DNA of 64,000 nt from Gaeumannomyces sp. JS-464. Taxonomy: Eukaryota > Ascomycota > Sordariomycetes > Magnaporthales > Magnaporthaceae. Under the pieces are notes generated by a model. It made no database searches, had not been told where the DNA came from, and was given only the letters and a program-made list of their open reading frames with translations. Made by a program: the position numbers and the translations under genes. Shown in pieces: positions 47,171 through 57,473 of the stretch. The stretch covers positions 4,960,001 to 5,024,000 of the forward strand of contig NGZR01000002.1 of NCBI GenBank assembly GCA_002197995.1, read 5' to 3'. The first letter of the stretch is position 1. Each line of letters opens with the position of its first letter.

Positions 47171-47820
47171 TCACAGGGCCGCCGCGGCCAGCCCGGCCAC
47201 ACCGAGCACGCCGACGAGGTCTGCCATGATGGTGACAGCGGCGCCGGTGCTGGAGGTGGAGGTGGCTTCGGTGCCGTTGTTGCCGTTCTCGTCAGCGCCC
47301 CCGGTGGCCGTGGCCGGAGGGGCAGTCGGCCCGGCGGGCGGGGCGTCGCCGCCTGTGGCGTCCGCGGGCGGGGCCGCCGTGTTCCCCGGAGGAGGAGGGG
47401 CGACGGTCGTGGCGCCGGCGCCGGCGGCCCTGAGGTTGGAGACCTCGGACACGAGGGCGCGCTGGTAGAAGCCGTCGCCGCCGAAAGCGGCCGGGAGCCA
47501 GGCCGGCGGGGTCTCGGCGGCCAGGGCCGAGATGAGGACGGCGTCGGGCGGGGCGGTGGCGCCCGGCACGAGGGCGGGGATGGCGGCGGTGGCGTGGGTG
47601 TAGACGCTCTTGGGCACGTACGTCGCCACCAGGTTCTGGATGACCAGCTCGAGGTCGCTGGAGTCGCCGCTGAGGATGGAGGGGGTATGTTAGTAGGGGT
47701 GATATACACAGCAGATAGTGGAAGGAAGGCGGCTGCTTGCCGATCCCGCAGCGCCCCTGAGCCGAGGGCCTGCCCTGCGGCCAGCAGGAGGATTGTCAGG
47801 GCGCTTGTTGAAAGATACAT
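47171..47820 (-). CDS. Small secreted, probably GPI-anchored protein with a GC-AG intron
   Basis: 192 residues from exons 47820-47741 and 47669-47171 (minus strand). Residues 1-20 (MYLSTSALTILLLAAGQALG) are a signal peptide. The mature N-terminal part (ELVIQNLVATYVPKSVYTHA, then ALVPG and YQRALVSEVSNL) is compact and moderately hydrophobic. A Pro/Ala/Thr/Gly-rich linker with a possible N-glycosylation site (NGTEATSTS) follows, then a hydrophobic tail (VGVLGVAGLAAAAL) to the stop, as in GPI-anchored wall or membrane proteins. The 71-nt intron starts with GC (GCAAGC), has branch ACTAAC and ends TCAG; splicing there joins the signal peptide to the only frame with a GPI-like tail. A GT alternative would leave a 40-nt intron and the wrong frame. 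No frame break. Function unknown. Confidence 0.75.
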
Positions 47821-50405
47821 GGTTCCTCTTCCAGGGGTTTTCTGTATAGTATTTCTCAAGCTCGGGATAGGCCAATATCCGATGCCGACAAGTGATATAA
47901 GTGAGTTGGCAAAATATCTTCGTTTTGTAGCCGGGACTGAACGAGTGAGAAGTAACGGAGAAGAACTAAATCTTCCCAGATCAAAGTGATAAGGCGGACT
48001 AGGTCTGGTATATGTACTCGTTTTCAGGTGCCGTGCCAGCGCACATTTTGTCGCTGGCCCCGAGGAGGCGGCGAGAAACTCATGCATACTACCGGGGCAT
48101 CAACAAGGCGGACGAAGTGATACGACGCCTCATCAACGGCAACGGTACGCGGCATGACAGCACTCGTCTCTCGGAGTCAGGAAGCGGGACGGGGAGTCTG
48201 GCGAAACCAGCGTGCCGCACTTCGGCCCCTGAAACAGATTCTGTGGACGGTGTCTTCTGGGGACTTAGGGGGACATCGATTGGTCTGAGGATCACGAAGT
48301 CGCGCAAAGGCGAGATGCGTGTCATTCCGCTTGTCCCGCCCGGTAACCCGTTACTGGGCCGATGGCCACAGTATGGCTCGGCAGCCAAACCTTTGCCCCT
48401 AGTTCTAGTATGGTGAGAGGGTACGGCGGTGTCCTAGGGTTCAGCCTGCGGAACACTCTGTTCTGCTACGCGTGCGACTTTGGTGAGATGGTGCGGCACT
48501 CCAGCAGGATGCTGAACTCTCAAAACAACATCTCCTTTGAGCCTCAGTGAGCAGAGAATCCGGGTGGGCTCTGAGATGCAATTTGAGATATTTCCCGTCA
48601 AAACGAAGACTTTTCTTGGCATTTCTTTACGGTCCTTTCGGGGCATGTGATATCTCATATTGACGCAACAGGGCTTGAAAAGGACTAGAAGCTTGACGGC
48701 GGAAAAACTGCCGCTTTGGTGTAATGAAAAATATCGGTCTCGCCACGCAATCTTTGGCGAGGTGTCACGCGAAGCGTATAATGACATGGCACAGGCAACA
48801 TATGGCGTGTACGCTACCGCTACGTCCGAAGGCCGGGCAAGCTTTGGCGCAATGCGCTCCGCCCAGTCTTGCTTGGTTCCGTGGCAGGAGGAGAGGAGGA
48901 AACCGCAACCATTGACGTCGTCAGGGGTCGGACCAAATGGACCAATGGAACCTCACTAAGCCTTCCGCATCATGTGACTGTGTACCGGTTCGGGGCACTG
49001 CTGAGCTAAGTCGGTGAAGTGCAGCCTGAGGCAGGAAAAGAAGCAACACAGCTCGCCTGTTTTTGCAGTGAAACACAGTGTCCCGCGGAGGCCTCAAGCT
49101 GCCGCCCGACCTTGGCGAAAGCGCTCCCGCATTGCGTTGTCGTTCGGGCTTCCAGATAGCGCGGGCGAGGTGAGGGCGACGCCAAGTTCCGGGCAGCCCG
49201 ACGGCCATGGGCCCCCACCGAACAGCCCTCGAATGGCTCTAGCCTGGCTGCAGGAAGCCTGGGCTTGCTGCAAATGGCATCCATCCGAGTCGGGCGGCGG
49301 CCATGTGGGGTTCATGTTTGGCATGCAACTCAGCCCGGCCGTCGTCAATGTCGGGCTCCTCGTCATCCCCCCTCCTCCGAGTGGATGATGGCCTGCGTCG
49401 TTCGCAAACCTGTTGGCTGGTGGCCCTGAAGCTGCCGCCGCCCAGCCTTCCAATCTGTTTCCTTGCCGTCCGTTGCAGCCAACGGGGCGTATTTCTGTGC
49501 GCCACACCTCCCGCCTGCTCTCCCTTTCGTTCTTCTGTTTCTTCTCTTCTTCTTTTGCTCTTCTTTTTCGTTTGTGACAGCTCACTGAATCATTTTTTGT
49601 TGCGCCCAACGCAACCCGACCAAGCCAACCCCTCGCTGAGCTTCATTGCACACACAAAGGCGACAGATCCGCGTCTCCACCAGAGGCCCCATACTGACGT
49701 CGGGTTTGCGCTCTCTCCCCGGGTACGTAATTGCAAGTGACTTCTTTTTTTTTCTTTTTCTTTTTTTTTCTTCTCCTTGCCCTCACCTTCTGGGCTTTGC
49801 CGCTGTCCAGGAAACAGCCTGCCGCCTGGGTGTTGTGGTACGTGGGGTTAGTTGCATAGGGTGGCCGCGCAACTGGCCCTGAGCTAGCAGTCCTGCAGCG
49901 TCTGCCCGTCTCCTGATTGTCTTTGGTGCCTCAGTTCCAAGGCCTGCAGCCTGCCGTCAGCTGCATTCCGTTTTTCAGGTTCTCGGCCAAAGCGGGGGTG
50001 GGACTGGGGGTGGTGATCTGCCTGCCTGCCCAGCTGCACGAGTCCACCAGCGCCCGCGCCCGCCAGCACACGCACACAGACCCTCTTTCCCCTCCACCTT
50101 TGAAGGAGGCTGTGGCGGCACCACTTGACCTTCTCCCTCGCTCGTTCCCGCCCGTGCCCCATATGGCTGTATATATGTATCTGCCTGCTCGTCTGCCTGC
50201 TAACTAATTAGCGCCTGACGACAGTCGAGAGAAAGCCTTGTCAGCCTGTCTTTTTCTTGGCCATTTATTTTGCGCTGCTTGTTACCTTGGGTTGACACTC
50301 CCCGCCCGGGCCTGTTGCTGTCACACGCCTGGAAACACACAAACGCGCACACGCACAAACACTTGCCTGCTCTCTCCCCCAGCGCCCGTGTTTCGCCCCT
50401 TTCCT
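47821..50405. other. Divergent intergenic region between secreted-protein gene and RS-rich gene
   Basis: 2.6 kb; promoters of both flanking genes. A 134-codon ATG frame (48012-48416) and others on both strands are unrecognised. The last ~700 bases are C/T-rich, with T/C runs at 49745-49775, as in a 5' leader. Confidence 0.4.
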
Positions 50406-52685
50406 ATGTCTGGGTACGACCACGAGCCGCGGCGGTCTACCCGCCGCGAGTATCGGGAGGAGCGCTATGAGGAAAGGGACCCTCGCTACTTCGAGGCTAG
50501 CGATAGCCACCTGAGGCCCCACCAATCCCGCGAGCTGGTTCCACGCTCGCGGGAGGACAGCGACCTCTCCGTTGAGGAGATCCGTCGCGATTTCCCGCCC
50601 CCGACCGGCAACTACCGCGACCGGAGGGCCCGCTCTGCCGAACCTGGCTATGACGACTACGACGACCGCCGCTCCTACTACTCGCGGGACCCTCGGGATC
50701 GCGACTATGATCGCGGCTACGACCGTGGCTATGACCGTGACTACGGCCGCGGCTATGACCGTGACCGCGACTACGACCGCGACTACGATCGCCGCTCCAG
50801 GAAGGAGGAAAGCCTTTACTACGAGGAGGAGGAGAAGGAGAAGCGCCGCCGTACCATTTCCAAGCAGGAGAAGATCATCGCTGCCATCGGTGGCTTTGCC
50901 CTTGCCGTCGGCGGAAAGGAGCTCTACGACCGCCATGAGGCGAAGCAAGAAGGCGAGGCCGACGTCCAGCGCAATCCCTTGGCATCAGCAGCCCTCGGTG
51001 CCGCCGGCGCGCTGGCCGCCTACCAGGGAGCTGAGTTCTATAACAAGCACGCCGAAAAGGAGGAGAAGAAGTCCAGTCTTGTCGTCCACAAAGGCCGCGA
51101 TGGCCAGCTCGTCAAGTACGAAGAGGAGGAGATGAACCCTAAGGAAAAGAAGGGCCACAAGAACTTCCTCGAGAGTGCCCTCGCAGCCGCCGGTCTGGGC
51201 GGCGCTGTCAAGGCTCTGACCGGCAAAGGCGACGATGATAAGGACAAGGACAAGGACAAGGAGAGAGACAGGGACGGAAAGTCCGACACCCGCAGTCGCC
51301 GCGGCAGTCGGTCGAGGTCCCGTTCCAAGTCACCTGAGAAGAAGAACAAGATTCAGCAGGCTGCCATGGCCTCTCTCATCGCCGGCGCCACTGAGGCCTT
51401 TCGCGTGGCCAAAGAGCCCGGTGGATGGAAGGGTGAGAAAACAAAGCGCATCTTCACTGCTGCTGCTGGAGCCGCCACCATCGATGCGGCCCAGAACCCC
51501 GACAAGAACCAGAAGCTCAGCCTGGCCGAGTCCGTCATCGGTGGTCTGGTTGGAAACCGCGTCATCCATGGTTCCAAGAAGAATATCGAGGAGGACAAAG
51601 CTACGGGCCGCTCGCGCTCGCGCTCTAGGCATGCCCGCGATTCCAGCGCCAAAGGCGATGGTGGCGGTAGCAGTGGCGTGAGCGGGCTCGCTGCCTTGGC
51701 CACGGCCGGTCTTGGTGCCATTGGAGCCAAGAAGCTTATCGACAGCCGTAAGGACAAGGATGAAGACGATGGGGGTCGCTCGCGCTCCCGCGCACGCAGC
51801 CGCAGCCGCAGCCGGTCGGGGTCGCGCTCGCCTGAACGCAAACGCAGCCGCAGCCGCAGCGTCGTCGATGGGGCTCGGCGTCGCCTTGCCCGGCTGGGTA
51901 TTGGCAACGGACCCGCAGATGACGACAAGGAGAAGGACGCCAAAGACAGCCGCAGCGAGGTCGGCTCACCGAGGGACTCGTCGCGCCACAGACGGCGTCG
52001 CTACTCGGACGAATACGACGACTACTACGACCGTCGGCGTAGCCGGTCCCGTTCCCGTGTCGGTGACAGACGGCGGCGCGGCGACTCGGGATCGGATACC
52101 GATCTCGGCGACTCGGACAACGACCGCAAAGAGACGACACGGAAGAGAGGTAAGCAAGCACTCACCATTGGCTTGGCCGGCGTGGCGACCATCCACGCTG
52201 CCCATAATGTGTATTCGAGTATGGAAAAGCGAAATGCGCGCCAGAAAGCGGTCAAAGAAGGGCGGCTGTCGGAAGAGGAGGCCAAAAAGCTCAGGGCCAA
52301 GGCGATGCTGCAGGACGCCGCGGCAGTGGGGATTGCAGCCTTGGGAATCAAGGGCGCCATATCCGAAGTCAAGGAGGCGCGTGAGAAGAGCAAGGAGCTA
52401 GAGGAGTGGAAGCTCGAGAAGGAGGTCCGCAAAGAGCGTCGACTCGCGCGCCAGCGTGCCATTCTCGAGCGTGAAGCGGCCAAGGACAAGCGGCGGCGCG
52501 AGCTTGAGGACAGCGGCTACAGAACCGCGACGGGGTCTAGCGAATGGGCGCTATCCGCCACTCCGCGCGGCGGGCGAGACGGGCGGTACGAGTATGACGA
52601 CGGGCCCCGTTACGCTGACGGGAACCCGTATGCCGGCACGGCTGTCGTGCCCGCGCCCCCTGTCGGCTACTACGACAGGGGATAA
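50406..52685 (+). CDS. RS/RD-rich protein with repeated Gly/Ala-rich hydrophobic segments
   Basis: 759 residues, single exon, no frame break; start MSGYDHEPRRSTRRE. Charged N-terminal part with tandem Tyr-Asp-Arg repeats (RGYDRGYDRDYGRGYDRDR) at ~100-135. Short hydrophobic Gly/Ala segments of 15-25 residues recur, alternating with charged tracts: IIAAIGGFALAVGGKELYDR (~155), LASAALGAAGALAAYQGAEF (~192), LESALAAAGLGGAVKAL (~254), IFTAAAGAATIDAA (~345), SVIGGLVGNRVIHG (~375), GLAALATAGLGAIGAKKLI (~427), ALTIGLAGVATIHAAHNVYS (~585), GIAALGIKGAISEV (~637). Between them are RSRSRS blocks, KSPEKK and DKDKDKDKERDRD, then a Glu/Lys/Arg coiled coil (~650-700). The pattern resembles fungal proteins annotated with DUF3824-type repeats, function unknown; RS blocks could suggest nuclear speckles, glycine zippers membrane or self-association. 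Both are inference. Confidence 0.8.
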   Translation: MSGYDHEPRRSTRREYREERYEERDPRYFEASDSHLRPHQSRELVPRSREDSDLSVEEIRRDFPPPTGNYRDRRARSAEPGYDDYDDRRSYYSRDPRDRDYDRGYDRGYDRDYGRGYDRDRDYDRDYDRRSRKEESLYYEEEEKEKRRRTISKQEKIIAAIGGFALAVGGKELYDRHEAKQEGEADVQRNPLASAALGAAGALAAYQGAEFYNKHAEKEEKKSSLVVHKGRDGQLVKYEEEEMNPKEKKGHKNFLESALAAAGLGGAVKALTGKGDDDKDKDKDKERDRDGKSDTRSRRGSRSRSRSKSPEKKNKIQQAAMASLIAGATEAFRVAKEPGGWKGEKTKRIFTAAAGAATIDAAQNPDKNQKLSLAESVIGGLVGNRVIHGSKKNIEEDKATGRSRSRSRHARDSSAKGDGGGSSGVSGLAALATAGLGAIGAKKLIDSRKDKDEDDGGRSRSRARSRSRSRSGSRSPERKRSRSRSVVDGARRRLARLGIGNGPADDDKEKDAKDSRSEVGSPRDSSRHRRRRYSDEYDDYYDRRRSRSRSRVGDRRRRGDSGSDTDLGDSDNDRKETTRKRGKQALTIGLAGVATIHAAHNVYSSMEKRNARQKAVKEGRLSEEEAKKLRAKAMLQDAAAVGIAALGIKGAISEVKEAREKSKELEEWKLEKEVRKERRLARQRAILEREAAKDKRRRELEDSGYRTATGSSEWALSATPRGGRDGRYEYDDGPRYADGNPYAGTAVVPAPPVGYYDRG

Positions 52686-54824
52686 GAGGAGCAGGGACAC
52701 CCACACTGTCACAGTATGGGTGCCTCTGACCGGCCTCTTCGCACGCCGGCCTCAGTACCCTGCCCGCCACATTTTTGCCCTCGCCAGCAATTTGGGAGCT
52801 TCATCTACTATATCACCCCTTCAGTGGCCGGCTTCGTCCAACCCCATTTCATTTCATGACGGTGCGACATGACACAAACAAGAAACGACATGGCACGATA
52901 TACAACAACACATCACGATACACTAGAGCAACTCGGGTCGGCACTTGCATCACGTTCTAGCAAACCAAGCCCACAAACCCACCGTCATAAAAGCCTCCTG
53001 CAAACTCATTCTTCTCTTCACTCCTTATTCCAAGGCGCCAGCCACATCAAACGAAAAATCATCCATGTTTAGGCAGGATAGACAAAAGCGCAAGAAAGGG
53101 GTGGGCAAGGCAGGCAGGCGAATAAGGCAGGCATGGAGGTGGGCTCATGGTTCTGCATGCAAGCAATCTCCGGGTTTCCTTGCGAGGGCTGGAAAGGGTG
53201 TGGCACTGCCAGTACACAACGCATAGCCCGACCTCTCACACAACGGCAATGGCTCTGACAGGCCTGTGGTGCTTCTGAGTGGCTGCTACCCCCACCGCCA
53301 GTCTGCCGATTCTTCCGGCCTTGCCTGCCCCTGCTGCTCCATCGCTCCTCGCCCGCTTGTCGTGCTTGTGGGAATCGATGAGATAGACTTTGTTTTTACT
53401 TCTGGCTTCTATTGTCCTATACCCTTGCCTTTTATTTCCAGACTTGCCTTGCACCATTCTCCTCTCGCGCGGATAGCCACTAATATCACTTCTTTTCACC
53501 AACAGATGGTCGCGACCGTGAACGCGACCGCGATCGGGACCGCGACCGCTATTAATAAGCGTGTGCCCTGCAGGCCTTACTATCATCTAGCGCGCCATCT
53601 CGGCGTCCAAAAATGCACCGATGCATTGGTCTGACGATGGATGAGGGGCGACAAGCATCCCCAAGTTACTCGGACTTGGGCTCGGGGTGGTCGGCGGTGG
53701 CAACCCGTCTTCAGGCTTTTCCCTTCTGCTATTTTTCCTACATTTCCGTCACCCTTGCCTTCTCGGTCCCTATCTTCCCCGAGGTGGCACCACTCTCGGC
53801 GAATTTCGGCAGATGCATCCGCTCGAGCACGAAGATCGACGATCACCCGATCCCAAATCTGTACGATCCACCGCTCGACGATGCATGTTTGGCTTACACG
53901 TATCTTACTTGACCTTTGGATTTCGCTCCTTTCCCCCACCCATTATTTAGCTTACGATATTATCTCCCAATGTTTTATGCCCACGTTGCTTCTGCTTTGT
54001 TTGCTTTTCTCATGCCCACACCGCTTACGAAGCCTGGACGACGACCTTGGTTATGATGATCCTTACAAGAGGCGGAAGCGTTAGAAGTGGTATCTAGGTG
54101 ATTTAGCTGCTCAAAAGACTCGCAAACACTGCCTGCTGCAATTCGATGTATGTCCTGCGGCTCGTTTATGTTTACCCGCATGTCCCCGGATAGTTCGGGC
54201 GAGGATTTTGGTTGGACCGGCCTGCCCGCCAAATTTATCGGTATCTTTTGCCAAGTCCTCGCCGGCTTCTACAATAAGCAACTGGATTCTATCCGGTCAG
54301 AGTTTGGGTTTCTGCTTGAGCGCCAGCGTCGAGCTGGTAGACGGTGCTATGATAGTATATGATGATCCAAAGAATCGGGGAAGTTATGTGAGAAGAGCGG
54401 TCCCCTCGCCAGCGCCATGTGTCATCAAGACGGCGCGGAAACCTCGGATGTGTCGGTTTGATCACAGAGGTGCTGCCTGGCATGCACGGCGGCGCACACG
54501 GATGACATCGTGGTCGGAAATAGGCGGTATCATGGTGCCCCCGGCTCACCCGTTCCTCGCCTCGCCACGGCAGCGAAACGGTGTAGGGTAGGCAGGGCGG
54601 CACCAAAAGCTGAGCTGACGACAGGGCAGCAAACTAGGGATGACGCACCAATACGATCCGGCACAGCGTCAAGTGCGTGTCGTCTATGTAGGCCCCGGAC
54701 ACAGGGCTGCAAGGAACCAAAAGGTGATGACAATGATAGGCTGCAGGACGGGAGACAGCCTCCGATCGAGATAGATACATGGTACATGGGCTAATAAACA
54801 AAGACTTTGGCGTCGGCGCTACGC
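52686..54824. other. Convergent 3' intergenic region with coding-like fragments
   Basis: Between the RS-rich gene (+) and CLF1 (-). Contains the Asp/Arg terminal-exon-like segment at 53506-53555 and a second short coding-like tail (about 54033-54084) encoding LDDDLGYDDPYKRRKR then a stop. No complete gene is apparent. Confidence 0.4.
53506..53555 (+). other. Orphan terminal-exon-like segment encoding an RD-repeat tail
   Basis: A textbook 3' splice site (CACTAATATCAC, pyrimidine tract, CAACAG ending at 53505) is followed in phase by GRDRERDRDRDRDRY and TAA at 53553-53555. It would fit an alternative last exon of the RS-rich gene upstream, or a gene fragment. A clear matching 5' splice site was not found. 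Confidence 0.3.
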
Positions 54825-56906
54825 CTAGCCACTGCTGCTTGGCTCAGGCGCGGATGCCGCCGGTGCCGCCGTGTCGGCCTTCTTGAAGCCCTTGACCTTG
54901 CTCATGAAGTCCTGCAGCTTTTGGCTGTGCTGGTCGTCGGCGGGGAAGACGTAGTCGACGTACTCCTCCCAAGTGTCGTCCTCCAGCTTCCGCTTCTTCT
55001 TGGTCTTGCGCGGCATCTGCTTCTCCATCTTTGCAATGTCCTCGGCCGAGCCGTGCGTCCTCTCGAACGACAGCCAGGCGTTCAGGATGGCCACCCTCTC
55101 GGCCTTCATGTCCTTGTCCTTGAAGCCCTTGTGCGCCCGCTCAAACACGCGGCGCGCGCGCGCCTTGGCCTCGTCGCTGACCGGCCGGTCCTCCTCTTCC
55201 TCGGGCTGCCCTTCGTCCTCTCCTTCGGCCGAGGGCTCGGGCACGTTGATCTCGAACTGGGCGTAGCTGATCCAGACCTTGGGGTGCTCCGTCTTGTCCA
55301 GCAGGCGCTCGTACAGGCTGCGCGTCTTGTCGTACTCGCCCTCCTCCTCCTCAAAGTCGATGTACGACTTCCACACAATCTCAGGCATGTCGAGGACGGG
55401 CTGGGCGATGCCCATGTCGAGGATGGCGCGGGCGCGGTCCAGGTCGTCGAGGCCCCGCTCGAGCTCGGCCCACTTGACCCAGGTGCTGCAGTTGGCCGGG
55501 TTGAAGGTGATGTGCTTCTCGTAGAGGATGCGGCAGCGGCCGAACTCGTACAGCTTCTGCTCGAGCTCGATGTAGCCGCGGAACAGCCTGTCCTTGGGGC
55601 ACATGCCGATGGCGCGGCCCAGTGTCTTGCGGGCAGTCCCCAGCTCGCCCTGGCGAACCTCGAAGTGCGCCTTGTGCAGCCAGACTTTGGCAAACGTGAA
55701 GGTGCGATGCGGGATGAGCTGCAGGCACGTGTCGTACACCTGCCGTGCGCGCTCCGGGTTGCGGGCTTCGGTCTCCTCCCAGAGCGCGAAGAAGATCCAG
55801 AGGTAGATGTATCGGCGCCAGTGGCGCTTGGCCTGGGTGGGGGGCACCTGGGCCACGGCCTTCTCGTAGACCTCGCGGGTGCGATCTATGTCGCCCGAGG
55901 CCTCCTCGAGACGGGCATAGTCGAACCACACGTCGTAGTTTTTTGGGTTCTCCTTGACCAGCTCCTCGTAGTGGCGGCGGCGCTTGGACAGGACGACGTC
56001 CTCGACGCCCTCGCGGTCGCCGAACTGCTTCTCGAAGGTGGTGTATTCCTTGTGCAGCAAGGCCGACCTGGAGCGGGGCAGGTTGTCTAGGCCAAAGCGG
56101 TAGATGGCGCGGGCGCGGTGGAGGTCGCGCAGCTTCGCCTCGTAACGGGCGTAGGCGATGAAGAGGCGCTCCTCGACAAACTCGTCGCCGTAGCGGGCCA
56201 GCTCGTCGATGGCGCGCTCGAAGACGGCGCGGACGCGGTCACTGGTGCCGACCTCCTCCTCGAACTTGGCCCACTTGATCCAGTTGCGCGGCTCCGGGTG
56301 GACGTGGGTAAAGCGCTCGAAGATGGCGCGGGCGCGGTCGTGCTCGCCGTAGCGCTTCTCGAGCTTGATGTAGGCGGACCAGGCGGCCTCGTCCGGGTTC
56401 CAGGCCATCCAGCGGTCGAAGACCTGGCGGGTGCCGGGCACGTTGCCCAGCATCTCTTCGACCCAGACATACTTGTACCACAGCTTGTCGACGCGCGGGA
56501 GGTGGGTGACGGCGCGGTCGAGCACGTTGCGGGCGAAGTTGATGTTGCGGCCCTTGAGCTCGGCCTCGGCGTAGCGGATCCAGAGCGTGACGTTGTTGGC
56601 GTGGATGTTGAGGGCGCGCTCGAAGATGCTGCGCGCGCGGTCGTACTCCTTCTGCTCCAGCTCCCACGCCGAGTACTGCAGCCAGTTCTTGAGGCTGATG
56701 CGCGACCGCCGGCAGTAGTCCTCGAACTCGCGCCGCTTGCGGCCCTGGTACTCGTGCAGCTCCTCGAGGTCCTCGAATCGCTGCGTCGGCTTCTGCAGCG
56801 CCACCTCCTGCCGGTCCACCGCCTCGCGGAGCAGCTGCTCGGCCGAGATCTGCACCGGCGCCGCCGCCTTGTTCTTGACCCGGGGGGGTCCTCGTGAGGA
56901 CTCCAT
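54825..56906 (-). CDS. CLF1: Pre-mRNA-splicing factor Clf1 (crooked-neck / Syf3)
   Basis: Core scaffold protein of the Prp19-associated (NineTeen) complex, needed for spliceosome activation in the nucleus. One uninterrupted 693-residue frame (yeast Clf1 has 687). Start ATG 56906 ([15 protein letters not shown]). The signature N-terminal segment ([32 protein letters not shown]) precedes about fifteen HAT repeats of the W.R/Y...E....... ARSIFERAL type, for example [40 protein letters not shown] and [20 protein letters not shown]. The C-terminal part is acidic/Lys-rich ([20 protein letters not shown]). No frame break in 2.1 kb, in contrast to its neighbour. It is divergent from PRP31, with 567 bp between the two start codons. 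Confidence 0.96.
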   Translation of the reverse strand: MESSRGPPRVKNKAAAPVQISAEQLLREAVDRQEVALQKPTQRFEDLEELHEYQGRKRREFEDYCRRSRISLKNWLQYSAWELEQKEYDRARSIFERALNIHANNVTLWIRYAEAELKGRNINFARNVLDRAVTHLPRVDKLWYKYVWVEEMLGNVPGTRQVFDRWMAWNPDEAAWSAYIKLEKRYGEHDRARAIFERFTHVHPEPRNWIKWAKFEEEVGTSDRVRAVFERAIDELARYGDEFVEERLFIAYARYEAKLRDLHRARAIYRFGLDNLPRSRSALLHKEYTTFEKQFGDREGVEDVVLSKRRRHYEELVKENPKNYDVWFDYARLEEASGDIDRTREVYEKAVAQVPPTQAKRHWRRYIYLWIFFALWEETEARNPERARQVYDTCLQLIPHRTFTFAKVWLHKAHFEVRQGELGTARKTLGRAIGMCPKDRLFRGYIELEQKLYEFGRCRILYEKHITFNPANCSTWVKWAELERGLDDLDRARAILDMGIAQPVLDMPEIVWKSYIDFEEEEGEYDKTRSLYERLLDKTEHPKVWISYAQFEINVPEPSAEGEDEGQPEEEEDRPVSDEAKARARRVFERAHKGFKDKDMKAERVAILNAWLSFERTHGSAEDIAKMEKQMPRKTKKKRKLEDDTWEEYVDYVFPADDQHSQKLQDFMSKVKGFKKADTAAPAASAPEPSSSG

Positions 56907-57473
56907 CGTCACTGCTGTTCCTTCGCTTGTTCTTTGGTTTCTTTGCTCCTATTCTTTCCTCGACTTGCCGTGCGGCTGGCCACGAATAAAGTCAGCGTCG
57001 GCTACTGATGGATATTGCGCGGACGCAGCGGTAGGCCCCAGGAGGCGTATAGACGTCGAGTTTGATACGTACCTACCGAGGCGGTAGGCAGGCACCTGTG
57101 TGGTCGGTTGGAGGAAGGCATTTATTTCAAGACGCGCACCCCCATTGACGGCTGAGTGGGGCGGCTTGAATTTATTATGGGTCTTGCGCCATCCTGGCCG
57201 CCAGGTACCGCACCCCACACAGACGCACCCAACCTCTGTCAGTCGGAGAAGGATCCAGGCTTTTGCTCAGCTTAACGCGACAAATCGATCAAACCAGCAA
57301 GCAGCAAGCAGGTTTCGAACCGCCACCTACGGACCGACCTCTATCGTTCATTGCTTTTATCTTTACACCCTCACCTACCCTGTGATTCCAACCTAGCGAA
57401 ACTTAAGAAAAGAAGCCTAACAGACAAGCACTGCGCGAGGGCTACTCTGCGCTAGCGCAACGCGCCCGGCGCC
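56907..57473. promoter_or_regulatory. Divergent promoter of CLF1 and PRP31
   Basis: 567 bp separate the start codons of two spliceosome genes transcribed in opposite directions. The PRP31 side ends in an A/C-rich leader (57380-57470). No TATA box close to either start; a GGTACCTACC-like element lies near 57070. Confidence 0.55.

Noticed and set aside
46882..48087. 401-codon minus-strand frame overlapping the secreted-protein gene
   Set aside because: Only its MYLSTSALTILLL part is real (exon 1); the Pro/Arg-rich remainder is the wrong frame of exon 2.
55106..56897. Several long frames opposite or overlapping CLF1
   Set aside because: Shadow frames produced by the GC-rich HAT-repeat coding sequence; composition is Ala/Arg/Ser or Leu/Val biased with no domain.
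57301..57330. tRNA-like GGTTTCGAACC near PRP31
   Set aside because: B-box resemblance only; no A-box, acceptor stem or cloverleaf could be fitted around it.
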